This document shows positions 20,652 to 34,405 of a stretch of 64,000 nucleotides of DNA, one piece after another. Location of the stretch: positions 288,008,140 to 288,072,139 of the forward strand of contig CM046875.1 in the NCBI GenBank assembly GCA_025667525.1. The letters run 5' to 3'. The notes beneath the pieces were generated by a model. The model had not been told where the DNA came from. It saw only the letters and a program-made list of their open reading frames with translations, and made no database searches. The first letter of the stretch is position 1; each line of letters begins with the position of its first letter. This DNA comes from Glebionis coronaria (taxonomy: Eukaryota; Streptophyta; Magnoliopsida; Asterales; Asteraceae). The translations under genes were made by a program, and so were the position numbers.

Positions 20652-23600
20652 TGATATGAGCTAAAACTCATATCAATTTATCAACAAATAACCCTAAAAC
20701 ATGAAGCAAAATACCAATTTATCTTACAAAAACAGTGTTATGTGGTATGTTTGTGTTTGTGTACACTTGTGTAGGTAAAAGGATGCATTTTCAAGCAAAC
20801 AAGGAATAATCAAGCTTAATTTGATGAAAAAGACAAAGAAGTATCAAAAGTGACAAGACTTTGAAGTACAAGGACCTATCTTGACAATCTGCCAAAGATG
20901 AAGGACCAAAAGTGTAAATATTGTAAAAAGTCAAGATCATAGTCAAACAAGGTCAACTCTCAAGTCAACTCAGTCAAAGGACCAATTTTGTTCAAGAATG
21001 GAAGTTGAAGGACTAAAAATGCCAAAGAAATAAAGTTACAAGCTCAAAGATACAATCTGCCAAAGTCTAGGGACTAATTCTGCCAATCTTGGAAATTATT
21101 ACAAGAGTGATCCGTGTGAAATAGCTATTGTCCAATGAGAAGCAAGCAAATAGAGCACATGGATTGCCAAATAACTGCATTAATTTTCCACTACTGCCGC
21201 CATCAATTAATGAGAGTATCCTAACAGTGCAATCCGTGTGCATTGTTTTCAACCAATAATCATATGACACGTGTCATCTTCAAATAACCAAAAATTCCCA
21301 GGATCGTTTTGGAGCTAGAGTGGATTTCATGGAAAGTTATAAACATCAAAGTTTCTTATTTTTGAGAGACGAATCCATTGGTCATGGTCAATTAACATCA
21401 AATCAACTCAATCAAGAAACCCCAAATCATGTTCATACCTACAAAATGAGTTAAGCAGAATTTGGACACGTGGAGACCTGGGATTGGTCCCAACACGTCA
21501 CCAACCCCAACAAATCTCCTTCTCAAGTCTATAAATATCCTGCTAGGTCTTCATTTGTAATGAGTAGTTGTAAGTGTGAAAAACACACACTTTTACTTTT
21601 CCTTTCAACCTTTTCCCTTTTTAGCTAAACTACTCAAGAGTTTGACACACTCTTGAGTTAGTTAATAGTTAGTTACCTTCTCAACAGCTTTCTAACAGAT
21701 TTCCATTAATAAAATTCAAATTCAATTTTTCCCGCCAATACTTATCATCATCCTTACTGTTTATTCCTGCTTTCCATTGATACTTTTATTGCTGCATTGA
21801 GTGTGTTATGATCATTCATTGATCATAACTGACTTTGGAGTGAAGATAGTAGCTGTTTGTTGATTTCATTCCAATAACATAGCATTTGTGATGAGTTCAT
21901 GCCATTGAGATGATTCTTGTTGATTTTTAGCTGATCTGTTGATTGTAGATTGTTAAATCTAGTGCTAAGGTGGTGGTTAGCACTAGAATAGAGAGTACAA
22001 CACTCCTCTACTGCTCAATGGTTTCTTCACTAGGTGCAAATGCTTCTTATTTTTGATTCCACTGAATTGTCAAGTGCATGCTCAATTCCTATTTAATCTT
22101 GTTGTGAATGCATGATAAAACTTGTTTAGATTGATATTACTTGATTCTAGTAGTTTGTAGCTTAAGTGTTGCTTTTCTGCTTATTGATTTGTTATAGTAT
22201 CTTAGCTTCTTGCTTAATTCAGTCATTTTTAGTCTTGCAGCTTTATTTGAGTTCTAGTTGTTTTCCATACTTGCATTTAGCTCTTTTACATCTTATTTTG
22301 GTTATTGAGTTTGGTTTGCTATAGGTTTTCATTCAATATAGATTTGTGCTTATAAAGTCTTCACAAATTTTCATAAAGTACAGATAAAGTAGTGTTTGGC
22401 ATTAGATTGAAATAAGTTTTCAAGTGTTGATTTTTGGCAATTTCTTGTTCATTTCCAGTCATAAGGTCATAACAAAAGGATTTAAGTCATTTTCAAGTCA
22501 ACTTAAAGGTCAAAAAGGCAATTGGTAAGATAAAAGTTTGGGTTCATTATCAGTCAGTTTTGCTTTAAAAAGTTGTTAATTTCATTTGCTTGGCATTTGC
22601 TGGATTCTGGATGAAATTTGACCAAACAAGCTCTCATTTCTAGTTCAATATATGAACTTTCATATTCCATAAGCTTTTAGTACAGTATTCATTAAGCAAT
22701 TAGAAATAAGCTAAAATCTGAACACTTGAGGAAAGGCATGTTTCTGTAAATGAAAACTGAATTTTCATATCTCTTAATCCACTTCACAAATCTGGCAATT
22801 TTATTTCACATTATCACTTAGTAGGTGTTGTTGGATGAATATTGAGAATTTCAGCTTTTTGTCAAAAATTTTGGTCAACGCTTGGTCAACATAAGCCAAT
22901 TTCAGCTTATTTCAATTTCCAGGCTTATTTCTTGATGAATTTTGATAAGATTTGATTTCCCGTTCATCATTTAAGCTCATTAATCAGTTTTAGCACAAAA
23001 ATCTAGTTGTGCATGTCCAGATTTTCCTAGAGCTTATTTTGTGCTAATTGTGAAGTGCTTATTTGCTTATTAGACAGTTTCAGCAAGATTCCTCTTGCAG
23101 ACCTAGCTTATTTTCGATTCTAAGCATTTTGCAACTTGTTTGATTGATTTTGGTTTAGTAATAAGCTCAAACGAGCTTATTAGTCATTGGAACCCGATTT
23201 GGCTTAAAAAGTTTTCATAATTGCATTTCAGTCCCTAGAGTATTAAAATGGTTTCAATCATGGCTAAACTTGCACATTTTTAGGGTTTTCAGAAAACAAG
23301 TCCTTTAAGTTTGAAAAGTTGTTCAAATTCAGTTGGTATTTTTGGAATTTGTTACAATTTGGTTAGTTTGTTACATAGTTTACATATTTGATCCTTTTGG
23401 TTAACTGTTTTACATTTTCAGTCCTTATACTTGTTAGACTTTACATTTTAAGCATTTAATTTTCATAGAATTTACATTCTCAGTCCTTTTAGTTTTAAAA
23501 TTTACATTTTGAATTTTACTTGAATAAAAACTTGGTATTTGCACGATGTTTTACATATAAGTAGATAATATTTTTCAGTTTTGCTAGGCATTGTTTGAAT

Positions 23601-23716
23601 TAGCAAATAGAATATCCAAAAAAAATTAACAACCAAAAACAGTTAAAAACCCGATATTGTTAGGACTTTCAATTAGCAAATACTGAGAAAAATGAACTGC
23701 ATTATACACAATTTCA
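20652..23716 (+). repeat. Element C 5' LTR
   Basis: Direct repeat of 53147-56209. It begins with a 9-bp foldback TGATATGAG/CTCATATCA and ends ...CAATTTCA. TATAAATA lies at 21530-21537. The LTR has no detectable similarity to the LTR of element B apart from the terminal foldback. Confidence 0.92.
21530..21537 (+). promoter_or_regulatory. Element C LTR TATA box
   Basis: TATAAATA about 880 bp into the LTR. The 3' LTR copy (near 54026) reads TGTAAATA, a mutated box. Confidence 0.6.
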
Positions 23717-23718
23717 AA

Positions 23719-23733
23719 TGGCGCCGCTGCCGG
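23719..23733 (+). promoter_or_regulatory. Element C primer binding site (tRNA-Asp)
   Basis: TGGCGCCGCTGCCGG, two bases after the LTR, complementary to the tRNA-Asp 3' end with one mismatch. The same mismatch is found in element A. Confidence 0.85.
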
Positions 23734-24484
23734 TTCTTTGACTTTACGAGAGACTATCGATTGACGGTTTTCATTGGCTTTTGGGATCCGTTCACCTTGT
23801 GAACGTTATTTTTACGTATCATAAATAAAAAACAAATAAAAAATCAAAAATATAAAAATATATAAAAACTAAAAAATTAACAAAACAATTCTTTTCCTAA
23901 AGAATTGACCAAAAAAATTAAAAAATCCAAAAAGTAATCTTTTTCCTAAGAGATTGCACCCAAAAATATATATTATTTGATTCTCTTGGTTTTTATGTAC
24001 ATATAGTATTTTCTCTTAAAAAAACTCATAAATACAAAAATATTTTCCATATATTATTATAAGTAAATACGTATACGTATAAGAACAACCAATCTACATA
24101 TTCTCCATAAGTATTGCCAAGGCAATACACCGTGTTGAGGGGCGTTCCGGTCCTTGACACGTGTATCGATCAAACAAAATAAAGCAAGAATAGATAAATA
24201 CTCTCAATAAGCAACAATTCGAAGAATACGAACATTTAAGTGAATAGAAAGGCGATGTGCTATAAAATGCCATCTAAGAGTCAATAGGTACTTAAGTGCT
24301 TCGCGCCACCTAACCCCCCGTTCACTTGTGAGTATTCTTAGAAGGAAGGCTTCATTGGGGGTCTTGCACCCAAATAGTACATACATATATTGTTATTTTC
24401 TTGTGGATATTTAATATTGAAACTCGAAGAGGATAATCCCTTTCTCTTCAAAGTCACACGAGAGCTTCTCTCTCATTCCTCGTA
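23734..24484 (+). other. Element C 5' leader with hairpins
   Basis: Noncoding. GTTCAC-CTT-GTGAAC hairpin at 23790-23804 between GGGATCC and GTTATT. Further stems around 'caattcttttcctaaagaattg' (23886-23907) and 'gtattgccaaggcaatac' (24111-24128). The section from about 24110 to 24400 is homologous to the leader of element B (37090-37380, reverse). Confidence 0.65.
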
Positions 24485-24759
24485 TTGAGTTGCATGCTCA
24501 CTCGCGGGCGTGCACAAATACCGATTGGTGTACAACCTCTTCCTCCGAAAAGGAAGAAAAAGAGAAAGAGTAAGACCACCACCATCCATCAAGCCGATCA
24601 CGAGAATCGTGCTTTGACTCCTCCACCACAAGAAGCCATGGCCGTTGATAATCGTTCTTTGATGGAACGTATGCAAACCAATGTTCATGGATATGCTAGT
24701 GCTATTAGGATTCCTGACATTCCCGCAAATACATTTGAGCTCAAAACGTCTATGATTAC
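24485..24759 (+). pseudogene. gag: Element C Gag, N-terminal part (cut by element D)
   Basis: Starts at the ATG at 24485 (MSCMLTRGRAQIPIG) and runs about 92 codons. A basic stretch (PKRKKKRKSK) near residues 22-31 could be a nuclear or RNA-binding patch. At 24760 element D's LTR begins. The frame resumes exactly in phase at 47985 after the duplicated ATTAC is discounted, so D integrated into an open gag frame without other damage. The present ORF runs on into D's LTR to a stop at 24811. Confidence 0.82.
24755..24759 (+). repeat. Left TSD of element D (ATTAC)
   Basis: ATTAC precedes the LTR start TGTGACAATCC; repeated at 47980-47984. Confidence 0.88.
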
Positions 24760-27700
24760 TGTGACAATCCGTCAATTTACGATTGATATTTTATTCTCAA
24801 ATATTATTTGAAAATATTATTTTAATAATACAATATGAATTCACTTATTTTTGGGAAGAAATTTGGATTTACGTCTTGAAGTAGCATCGACTACGTTTAA
24901 ACCGGAGGATTCTACGTTACGTTCTTACGTTTACATACACCGTCTTTAGTGACAGTCCGACATTTCAGAAAATAAATTTGTCCATGAATATTATTTTGGA
25001 GTTTAAATTTGTGTTGGTTCATAAACTCACAAATTTACGAGAAGAGATTAGGACTTACGATTTTATTTTAACGTCCTTTACGACTAAACCGGAAACCTTA
25101 GGATTACGTATTTACGTTTTCGAACTCCGTTTTTGATGAGACAATTTTTATTAGATTCGCTTTGTGCCGTTGATTCATAATTTATAAAAACATTTTTCGT
25201 AAAACGACCCGAGGGCACGCAAATCAAGGAAACTAGAATCGAGGAATACCCGTAAACTAGTGAGATGGGACAAAATACATTGTCCCTCCCCACTAGCTTA
25301 CATGGGACGACAACATTGTGTACAACACACCAATTTGGTGGCAAGTTTCTAAGTTAATAACTTACACATGTAACTAGCTTATACATTAAGCTAGCTACTA
25401 ACTCAAAACCATCAAACTATCTCATTTCTACCATTTCACCATGCAAAACCACTTCAAAATCCTCTCAACTCTCTCTCTAGTTCGTCCCATCCTCACCACA
25501 AGACACCTTCACTTGATCAATTCCAACCACAAAATCATGTGTTATTTACACATATGTTGAAGCCCTCTTGAAGCTCTCTTGAATGGTGGTGATTATAACA
25601 TCCATGGAGGAGTATTAATGGTGTCTTGGGGCTGATTTTCCACAAGGAGATTAGGAAGATTGGTGGTCATGAAGATGGTCTTGGTGCATCACAAGTTTCT
25701 CCATCAAAATCCATGTCCAAATCATAACCTACATCAACATGGTGGTATAAAGATTGTCCTCCTCATCTTCTTGTTATTTTGATTATGTAAACATGTATTT
25801 TATTTCCTATTGTATATGTATATGATGATTATATGATGATAAAAATGTTATGTGGAGATTTGGTGTTGATAAACATGATTAAAAAGGTGAAAAACCATAA
25901 GAAATAAGGTTAAAATCTTGGTTAAATTTGTTGGCTGTATAAAACAGTAAAGAAACAGGTCATGGACTGATAAAATGATGAAGTAGAATCCATTTACAGT
26001 AAGCTATGGGTCTTGTACACATGTGAGAGTTGGCCATGCAATGGAATCATTGTAATGAGTGAGATATGATCAAAACAAGTTTAGGGTATAAATCTGAGGT
26101 TACTGTTTTGGACGATTTTTAGAAAATATTTAGAAGATGATTCAACAGTAGCTATAGTAGAGTTAAATGTAGCACATATCATGTAGTTTATGTGATAAAA
26201 ATTTGAGCTTCTATCTCCATATATAACTCAAGATATGGCAGTTTTGGTGAAAGTGAAGATAAAAATCAGATTTTTGGAAATTAAAGTATAATACTATTAT
26301 ATAAGCACTCAAAATTTAATAGTATAAAATATAAATTAAACCCACGAACTTATATAATACATTTATATAAATATGTACAATGGTAAATAAGTGAACATTT
26401 TATAAAAATGGTAACTTGTTAAGTTTTATAAGTTATAAAACTATAAACATGATTTTTACGACTTTTTCGGCTAATACCGTAAAATTAACGTTTTTGTTAA
26501 ATAAAACTTAGATGGTTGGACCCGTCTAATGGAAACTTTATAGAACTTATATACTAATATATAGACATGTATAACAAGTAAAAACCGATAAAACCCGAAC
26601 TATAGGACATACGGACGTTAACGGACTAAATTAACGTTATTGGAACTAATAATACAACAAAAATGGACTAAAACACTTATAAACTTATCATTGGGCTTAA
26701 CCCATTTAGGCCCAACTTGTAAAGTGTAGACACTGATAATATAAGTATAAAATGGATTAAAACAAGTTAAAAAACTTATAATAAGCCTATTGGACTTAAA
26801 ACGTGTAAATGGGTAAAACTAGTAAACTAGTATAAAAGTTATCGACATATAACACTAAAATGAGTAAACGAGAATATGTAAACCCACTTGATCATCATAT
26901 ATATATAATCATCATATGTATATATAATTGTTATTTTTATGAAGTCATTGGACATGAGTCTAAGACGAGTATTATTTGTCTAGGTTTTCGTGATTGAAGC
27001 ACGTACCGTACGTCCGAATTGCCGATAACCCGCCTTCCCACATCAACGTGAGTTCATAGCCTCACACTCTTTTAAATGTTTTTATGAAATGTTTTATAAA
27101 CCCGCGAGGGAGATAACATGTTAGTTTTTACAAAATAGGACACAATTTGTCCCGATTGTTTGTTTATTGATTTGGACCCGAATGATTGTATGACCCGATA
27201 AATGATTAAAGGACCCGATAGATGAAATTAAATGGATTATTAAAGTTAGGTTATGTCACTAAAAGTCCCATTAGCATGAATTGTGAACTACCGGGATTTG
27301 GTAGACGCTTATGCATTTAATAGGACTATTTGGGGACGATCACCCCAGTTCGCGCCTTGACGATTGATCCCCGTCGTGCCACATTGATTGGTAAGCGAAT
27401 TTATGTATGAGAAGATTTCCATAGCGTGACCTTTGTGACGACACGCTACTTTAGATGGGCAAAATTGGTATCGGGTTAGCTACCCGTTGTTGGTTTAGTA
27501 AGGTAACAATGTCATGCGGCTTATAATAATCCAAAATCTACAAAATACTAATAGACGCTCCGAATTACGAAGTATTGCCTGACTAGCAATACAGGGTCAT
27601 ACTATTGATATTATGTTTGTGTTTTGGTTTTCATAACCATATTCATATAACGGTTTCTATTTTCATACAACGTCCTAAGACGTATTGTATGATGTTTTTA

Positions 27701-28187
27701 CGACATTGGCTCGTATAATGATTTTTAAGGCAAATGCCTATATTATGATTTTGATGAAGATTTGTATAAAATGACTTTGGCTATTTTATGGCCTATTAAA
27801 ATGATTTGTACAAAAAATGATTTTCAGTAATAATTTTATACTGATATTACATTGATGGATTTTATTAAACTCTATGAATTCACTCGGCGTTATCGCTGAC
27901 CTTTTCTTTTAACATGTTTTATCTCAGGTACTTGAAGGTAATTCTCGGGAAGACGACAAGAATTCATGGCCCGCACTTAAAGAATATTTTCCATTCAATT
28001 ACTTTGTAAATCTTTGTATGAAATAATATGACTTGGGACCGATGTAACTTTGATCTTTATGAATGGAAATGATTTATTATTAAACGACGCGATTTTTATG
28101 CGTTGTCTATGATGTGAGTAATGTGCTATCCCGTAACACCAACTAGTCTTCCGCTGTACTGAGTTGTATAAATTTGGGGGTGTTACA
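24760..28187 (+). repeat. Element D 5' LTR
   Basis: 3428 bp, paired with 44541-47979. First bases form a small foldback (CAAT..CGT/ACGATTG near 24765-24785). No ORF of note inside. Confidence 0.92.
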
Positions 28188-28190
28188 GTT

Positions 28191-28202
28191 TGGTATCAGA
28201 GC
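28191..28202 (+). promoter_or_regulatory. Element D primer binding site (tRNA-iMet)
   Basis: TGGTATCAGAGC three bases after the LTR, the standard complement of plant initiator tRNA-Met. Confidence 0.92.
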
Positions 28203-29656
<1,454 letters not shown>

Positions 29657-29661
29657 CCATT
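29657..29661 (+). repeat. Left TSD of element B (GCCAT)
   Basis: GCCAT beside the LTR end TAATATTTCG; repeated at 40332-40336. Confidence 0.88.
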
Positions 29662-32234
29662 AATATTTCGTTTTTAGTTTAGTTGTCTTCTCAGCTCGAT
29701 TCGAATTGATATAACGTTTAAAGCTTGACTTGATTGTTTTTGGTTGTAAAAGTTTAATTGGTATCTATTTCTAATTGGCACAAAGCATTTAAAAAGGTAA
29801 AAATAGCTATAATACTACGTATATGTACTACTCTAAAAACACATTGCACTTATCACATTTAATGCACGAATTTTAAAACTAAAAAAAAACAAATACAATT
29901 TTATACTACAAATATAAAATTCTAAATCCAAAATTTTATCTAAATCTGACTTTTATAAAAGTAAAAATGTAACTTTTCTAAATCTACAAATTCAAAATTT
30001 ACCAATTAACATTTCCTAATATTCAAAATGAAACCAAATCCAAATTAAAACCTAATAGGCCCAATATGATTTAATACAAGTGCAGGCCCAAAATTTATCT
30101 AGCCCAACAGCCTGAAACTGATCCAACAGCAAGATAACGGTAAGGACTAAAAATGAAATTGATTTAACAGATTTATCTAACTGAGGACTGTAACTGTAAT
30201 TTGAAGTATAACTATGAAGGACCTAATGCGTACATGACTGAAACTTATTCAATTGCATTTGTATGTATCCGTACTCACCACAGATTCATTTCTAAACTAA
30301 CTGACTTCCATCAAAAACCAGTAAAAACTGAATTTCAAAGCAAGCAAACTAAGTCCTAAATCTGTCTAAGCTAAAACAATGATGACCTTCCTTCTAAAGA
30401 ACATATCTCAAGCAAAATCAACAAGAACTATGCAATAGACTTAAACAGTTACTAAACAACATTTAACACAGGTAAACGTACATATAGAAATCAGAATTAC
30501 ACTAAGATTACAAGCTAGCTGATCAAACTATATTTTGCGGGAAAGTAAAAGGCGCTTAACCATGACATCCGAAGTAAGACCGTTGAGTCGAGAAGCGCGG
30601 CGCTGAGCCGGCTTAAAACCAAACATCCCTAAACATCAAATCTACTGCTATCTTCAACAAATCCAAACACCACCAATCTGCTGATCTACTCTTTCGAATA
30701 ACAATCTGATTTCAACTGACTTTCTAACAGCAACTCCAAAACGTGCAAACCTGCAAAATCAAAACAAAGCAAAGAAAACTGGACGAAATCTCTCGATTCT
30801 GAAACTAAATGAATTGATCTAAATAGATCAATTTCTTCGAACTGTTAACCGAAACTCTAGCTGATAACAAAAAGCTGGAACAAACTAAATTTGATGTAGA
30901 ACCTATGCTGATATGCTAAATTTGGATATGTAACTGATATGCTGATATGAAGAAACTAAATTTAAAGGTAACAGTTCTAGAAAACTTGAATTATCAAAAA
31001 CTTGACATAAGCTTTTGGAACTTATGAGATTATCAGTTCTACAAACTTATTTAAACAAGCTTATAACGAGAAATTCCATTTAAACTGATTAAGCTGAAAA
31101 ACTTTTAAAACTATATCACTCAACCAAACTGTAAAAAAACTGATTATTCAATATAGCATTAACTGATACCAAACAACCCCTTCGCGTCTTAATCAATATC
31201 AAACTAACTAAAATCAATATCAAACGAGTACCATTCATCATATCCTGAAATCATATCTAATAAGCTAGAAAAGAACTAACTCTTTAACGAAAAGTAACAA
31301 GATGTGAGAAAGATTTGAACAGTAACAAGAAAGCTTAAATCTTCATTAATGGTGAAAGAAAAGAAACGGTTACAAAGCTCAACTGATTAACAGCTTTACC
31401 TAACTGATTAACAGAAAGCTTAACAAGACAAGATGAGAGAAATTCTAACTAACTATTTCTACTCCTAACTAACTAGGTGAAACTACTCCTATGCTAACCG
31501 AATGCAAATGAAGCCTTCATCTCTTATTTATAGCCGCCAAAAGGAGTGAAGTGACGTGGTCTATCCAATGAGTGGATGCCACGTGTTTAATACGAGGTAT
31601 CATCTTGTTCTTCATTCTTCTCAACGAATTTGGGGCTTTCTTTATTCTTTGCTCTTGATCTAATTCATCCATATCATCTTGTAGAGGAGATTAAAAGGAG
31701 CATATTTGTAGTTAAACACTTTGGCTGAATCTTCTTGAATCGTTTGTGATTTGCACTTGCAGGTTTGGAGATAGAAAGATATAACCGTCTCTCTCTTGAA
31801 GATGGAGAAGACGCGTATTATGTTTAGGTTGTGAGTTTTGACCGGTTTGGTCAAATTTGACCAGGTAAATAATACTTTACTTTCCAAATTTTCCTTTTTA
31901 GTCCCTCAACTTCACATTTTGTTTCAAAAGTGGTTAAAACTTTTAAGTTCTTTCTTTTCATCCTTCATTTTGTCAAAAGTTACAACTTGAGCCCTCGATC
32001 TTTGATAATATTGGCAAATAAAGTCCTCAAAAGCATCTTTCGTCTTTTTCTTCGTCTTTTCTTCAAATAAATCCTTGAAAGCTCGTGTTTTGTCTCAAAT
32101 GTACCTATATACCTGAAAATACACAAACACCAAATACACGCGTAATTCTGATAATTAACAGTTAAATATGATGTATTTGACTGTGTTTTTAATGGTTTTA
32201 GGATCATAATTGATGAGTGTTTTCACACTTATCA
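29662..32234 (-). repeat. Element B 3' LTR
   Basis: Coding-strand ends TGATAAGTGTG...ATATTA. The first 24 bases fold back with an AGTGT/ACACT core and GAAA loop. TATAAATA at 31532-31525 is followed by the inverted repeat ATGAAG/CTTCAT (31520-31508). Small frames inside, such as 31660-31887, recur in the other LTR and carry no recognisable domain. Confidence 0.93.
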
Positions 32235-32246
32235 ACTCCCCTCCAC
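32235..32246 (-). promoter_or_regulatory. Element B polypurine tract
   Basis: Minus-strand GTGGAGGGGAGT directly against the LTR start TGATAAG. Confidence 0.88.
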
Positions 32247-34405
32247 TTGACCATTGCCATGTCCTCATGCAATGCAGCATGTTAAAGCACCAAGTTACAC
32301 TTTTCTCATAATTAACCAACCTTGGCCATTTTATGATTTAATGAACTAAACTATACTACATGATGAATGGTTTTGAATATTTACAATGCAATGCAAAGAA
32401 AATCAATTCTATTTATATATTTTTAATTTTTCTTGAAATGGTTTTGATGGAAATAACTCATAAAGAATTCAATGACTTGGATTAGGGCTTGGGTACCATG
32501 GACATTTATCACCCTCAAGTTTCACTTTCCCCATACCAAGCTTAAAAATGGGATTATTGTATTCACAAGTAAAAAGTGCATCAACTTATTCATGACAATT
32601 AAATGTGGAACCGGTTATTATTTGAGCAAATTGCTTGTGGGCAAATTTGTCATTATTCAAGTGTGAAGTATAAGAAGTGTAAAATCCAAAAATAAGGAAG
32701 CACGGTTTTAATCCTAAGTAATCATCTCATCCATTACTTGAAAAACCGCTCACAATGAATACAAGTCCGTTTTAAGAGTAATAAGTCATTCGCCTTATGT
32801 GTAAAATCCTCATGTCATGCTTTCATAAGTAACTACACACTCGCTAAGGAAAGAAAAATAAAACTCACGCAATAATTTACATCCGCATCTTTTTGAGATT
32901 TTGGATCTTCAACCCCGCAACCCGTCAAGGTAATATTGGATTGGAGCAATCTATTGAATCCCCGCAACCCGTCAAGGTAATATTGGAACTCAATAGTCAC
33001 TATAATTAACACCACACTGCCCCTCTTGGGAGTCTTGCATTATTTTTTTTTTCTTTTTCTCTTTTTTTTTTCTAGCCACTCATTTTTTTTCATAAGCCGC
33101 TCTTATTTTTCTTTATTCCTCACAAAGAAATTTGAAAAGAAGAAAAGGAAAAACACCCGCTAAATATGGAGCATGACATAAGTCTAGTACACATAAAACG
33201 TGCTAACTTAGAATCTTAAGACGTACTCATATCAACCATAAATGATTAGCCAAAAATGCATAAGAGATTACAAACCAATTAAAACCGTACTTGATTATTT
33301 ATTAACAATTATATACATGCGAAGAAAGTAGAGGTAAAGAAGAGAAGGGTTAAGCCACAAGTAATTGCCATGAAGTCTATCTAGCCGTTTTACACTTGCT
33401 TCAACTCTATCATTTCCCATTCTCCACAAATTTAAAATTTCAAAGAATGAAATTGGTGGAAGCTTAGCCTAATAGACCAATGAAGGACTACATGGTTAAG
33501 GATACTAGCTAGAGAGTGCTAAAATAAGCAAACTCGGGTTGAGTCAAAATATCCATGGCGGGCCTAATATGTCAAAGAAATCTAAACTTGTTAAAACCAT
33601 GTTTTATTATATTTTTCCTTTTTATATATTTTTGGATGAAAAATTAAGAGAAAATATATACAATGCAAATGTGTTATGCAAATGAAAAATGATTGATGCA
33701 AAAATTATGAATGCATATTTTTGGTGGCCAAAGTAGATCAAAAATTTGAAAAATGATCGAAAAATTAATTTTCCCAATTATCATGAAGTTAAGGCAATGG
33801 TCTAGGTAAGGTCACTTCGATAGAAGTCTCCCCTACACTTAAGATAAACATTGTCCTCAATGTTTAAGAGTATTGGAGTGAACTCCCCTACACTTATTAC
33901 ATTGATAACCTTGCTTAACTCGAGTTAAGGAAAAGACAACTAAAGGGTATTCATTTTAAGCACAAATGTTTAATATATCACAATAGCAAAAACTAATCGA
34001 AGTGAACCAGATACACGGGCCTCCTCCATAAGCTCCAAGCATGAAATGTGAGAGAGCAACCCTTGAAACAAACACCAAAAGACGAAGAAAGGCACCCCTC
34101 CACTTCAACTCTACTATAACATCCTTTTAATTAAACCTAACCTATCGAAAATCTACTCTACGTTTTCTAACCTAGTTATTCAATGCTTGAGTTTTTTTAA
34201 CCCTAAGTCGCTAGCTCGACTCGGCCCCGAATTAAGTTGTCCTTGGGGAAACCATCATGGAGAACAAAGGATATACACTTTGAAGCTCGTCTCACATGAT
34301 ACACTCAAACTTAGCACGTTGCCATTTACTATAAGATTTACAAAATCCGCCTCGATAAATGGAACGGTCCAACGTGTCTCTAATTTGTCCAACATACGAA
34401 ATCTC
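32247..34405 (-). other. Element B 3' noncoding region
   Basis: About 2.2 kb without a coding frame. Near-identical over long stretches to element C's 3' noncoding region (51480-53130). It contains a 28-bp block duplicated at 32913-32940 and 32959-32986 (core 'gcaacccgtcaaggtaatat') and the hairpin/PPT-like module at 33825-33866. Confidence 0.8.
33825..33866 (-). promoter_or_regulatory. Element B hairpin plus PPT-like tract
   Basis: Minus-strand AAACATTG-AGGA-CAATGTTT, then TTAAGTGTAGGGGAGACTTC. Same module as in A, C and G. Confidence 0.7.

Noticed and set aside
31660..32207. Paired 75-codon frames, repeated at 39757-40304
   Set aside because: Duplicated only because they lie in the two LTRs of element B; no domain and probable chance frames.
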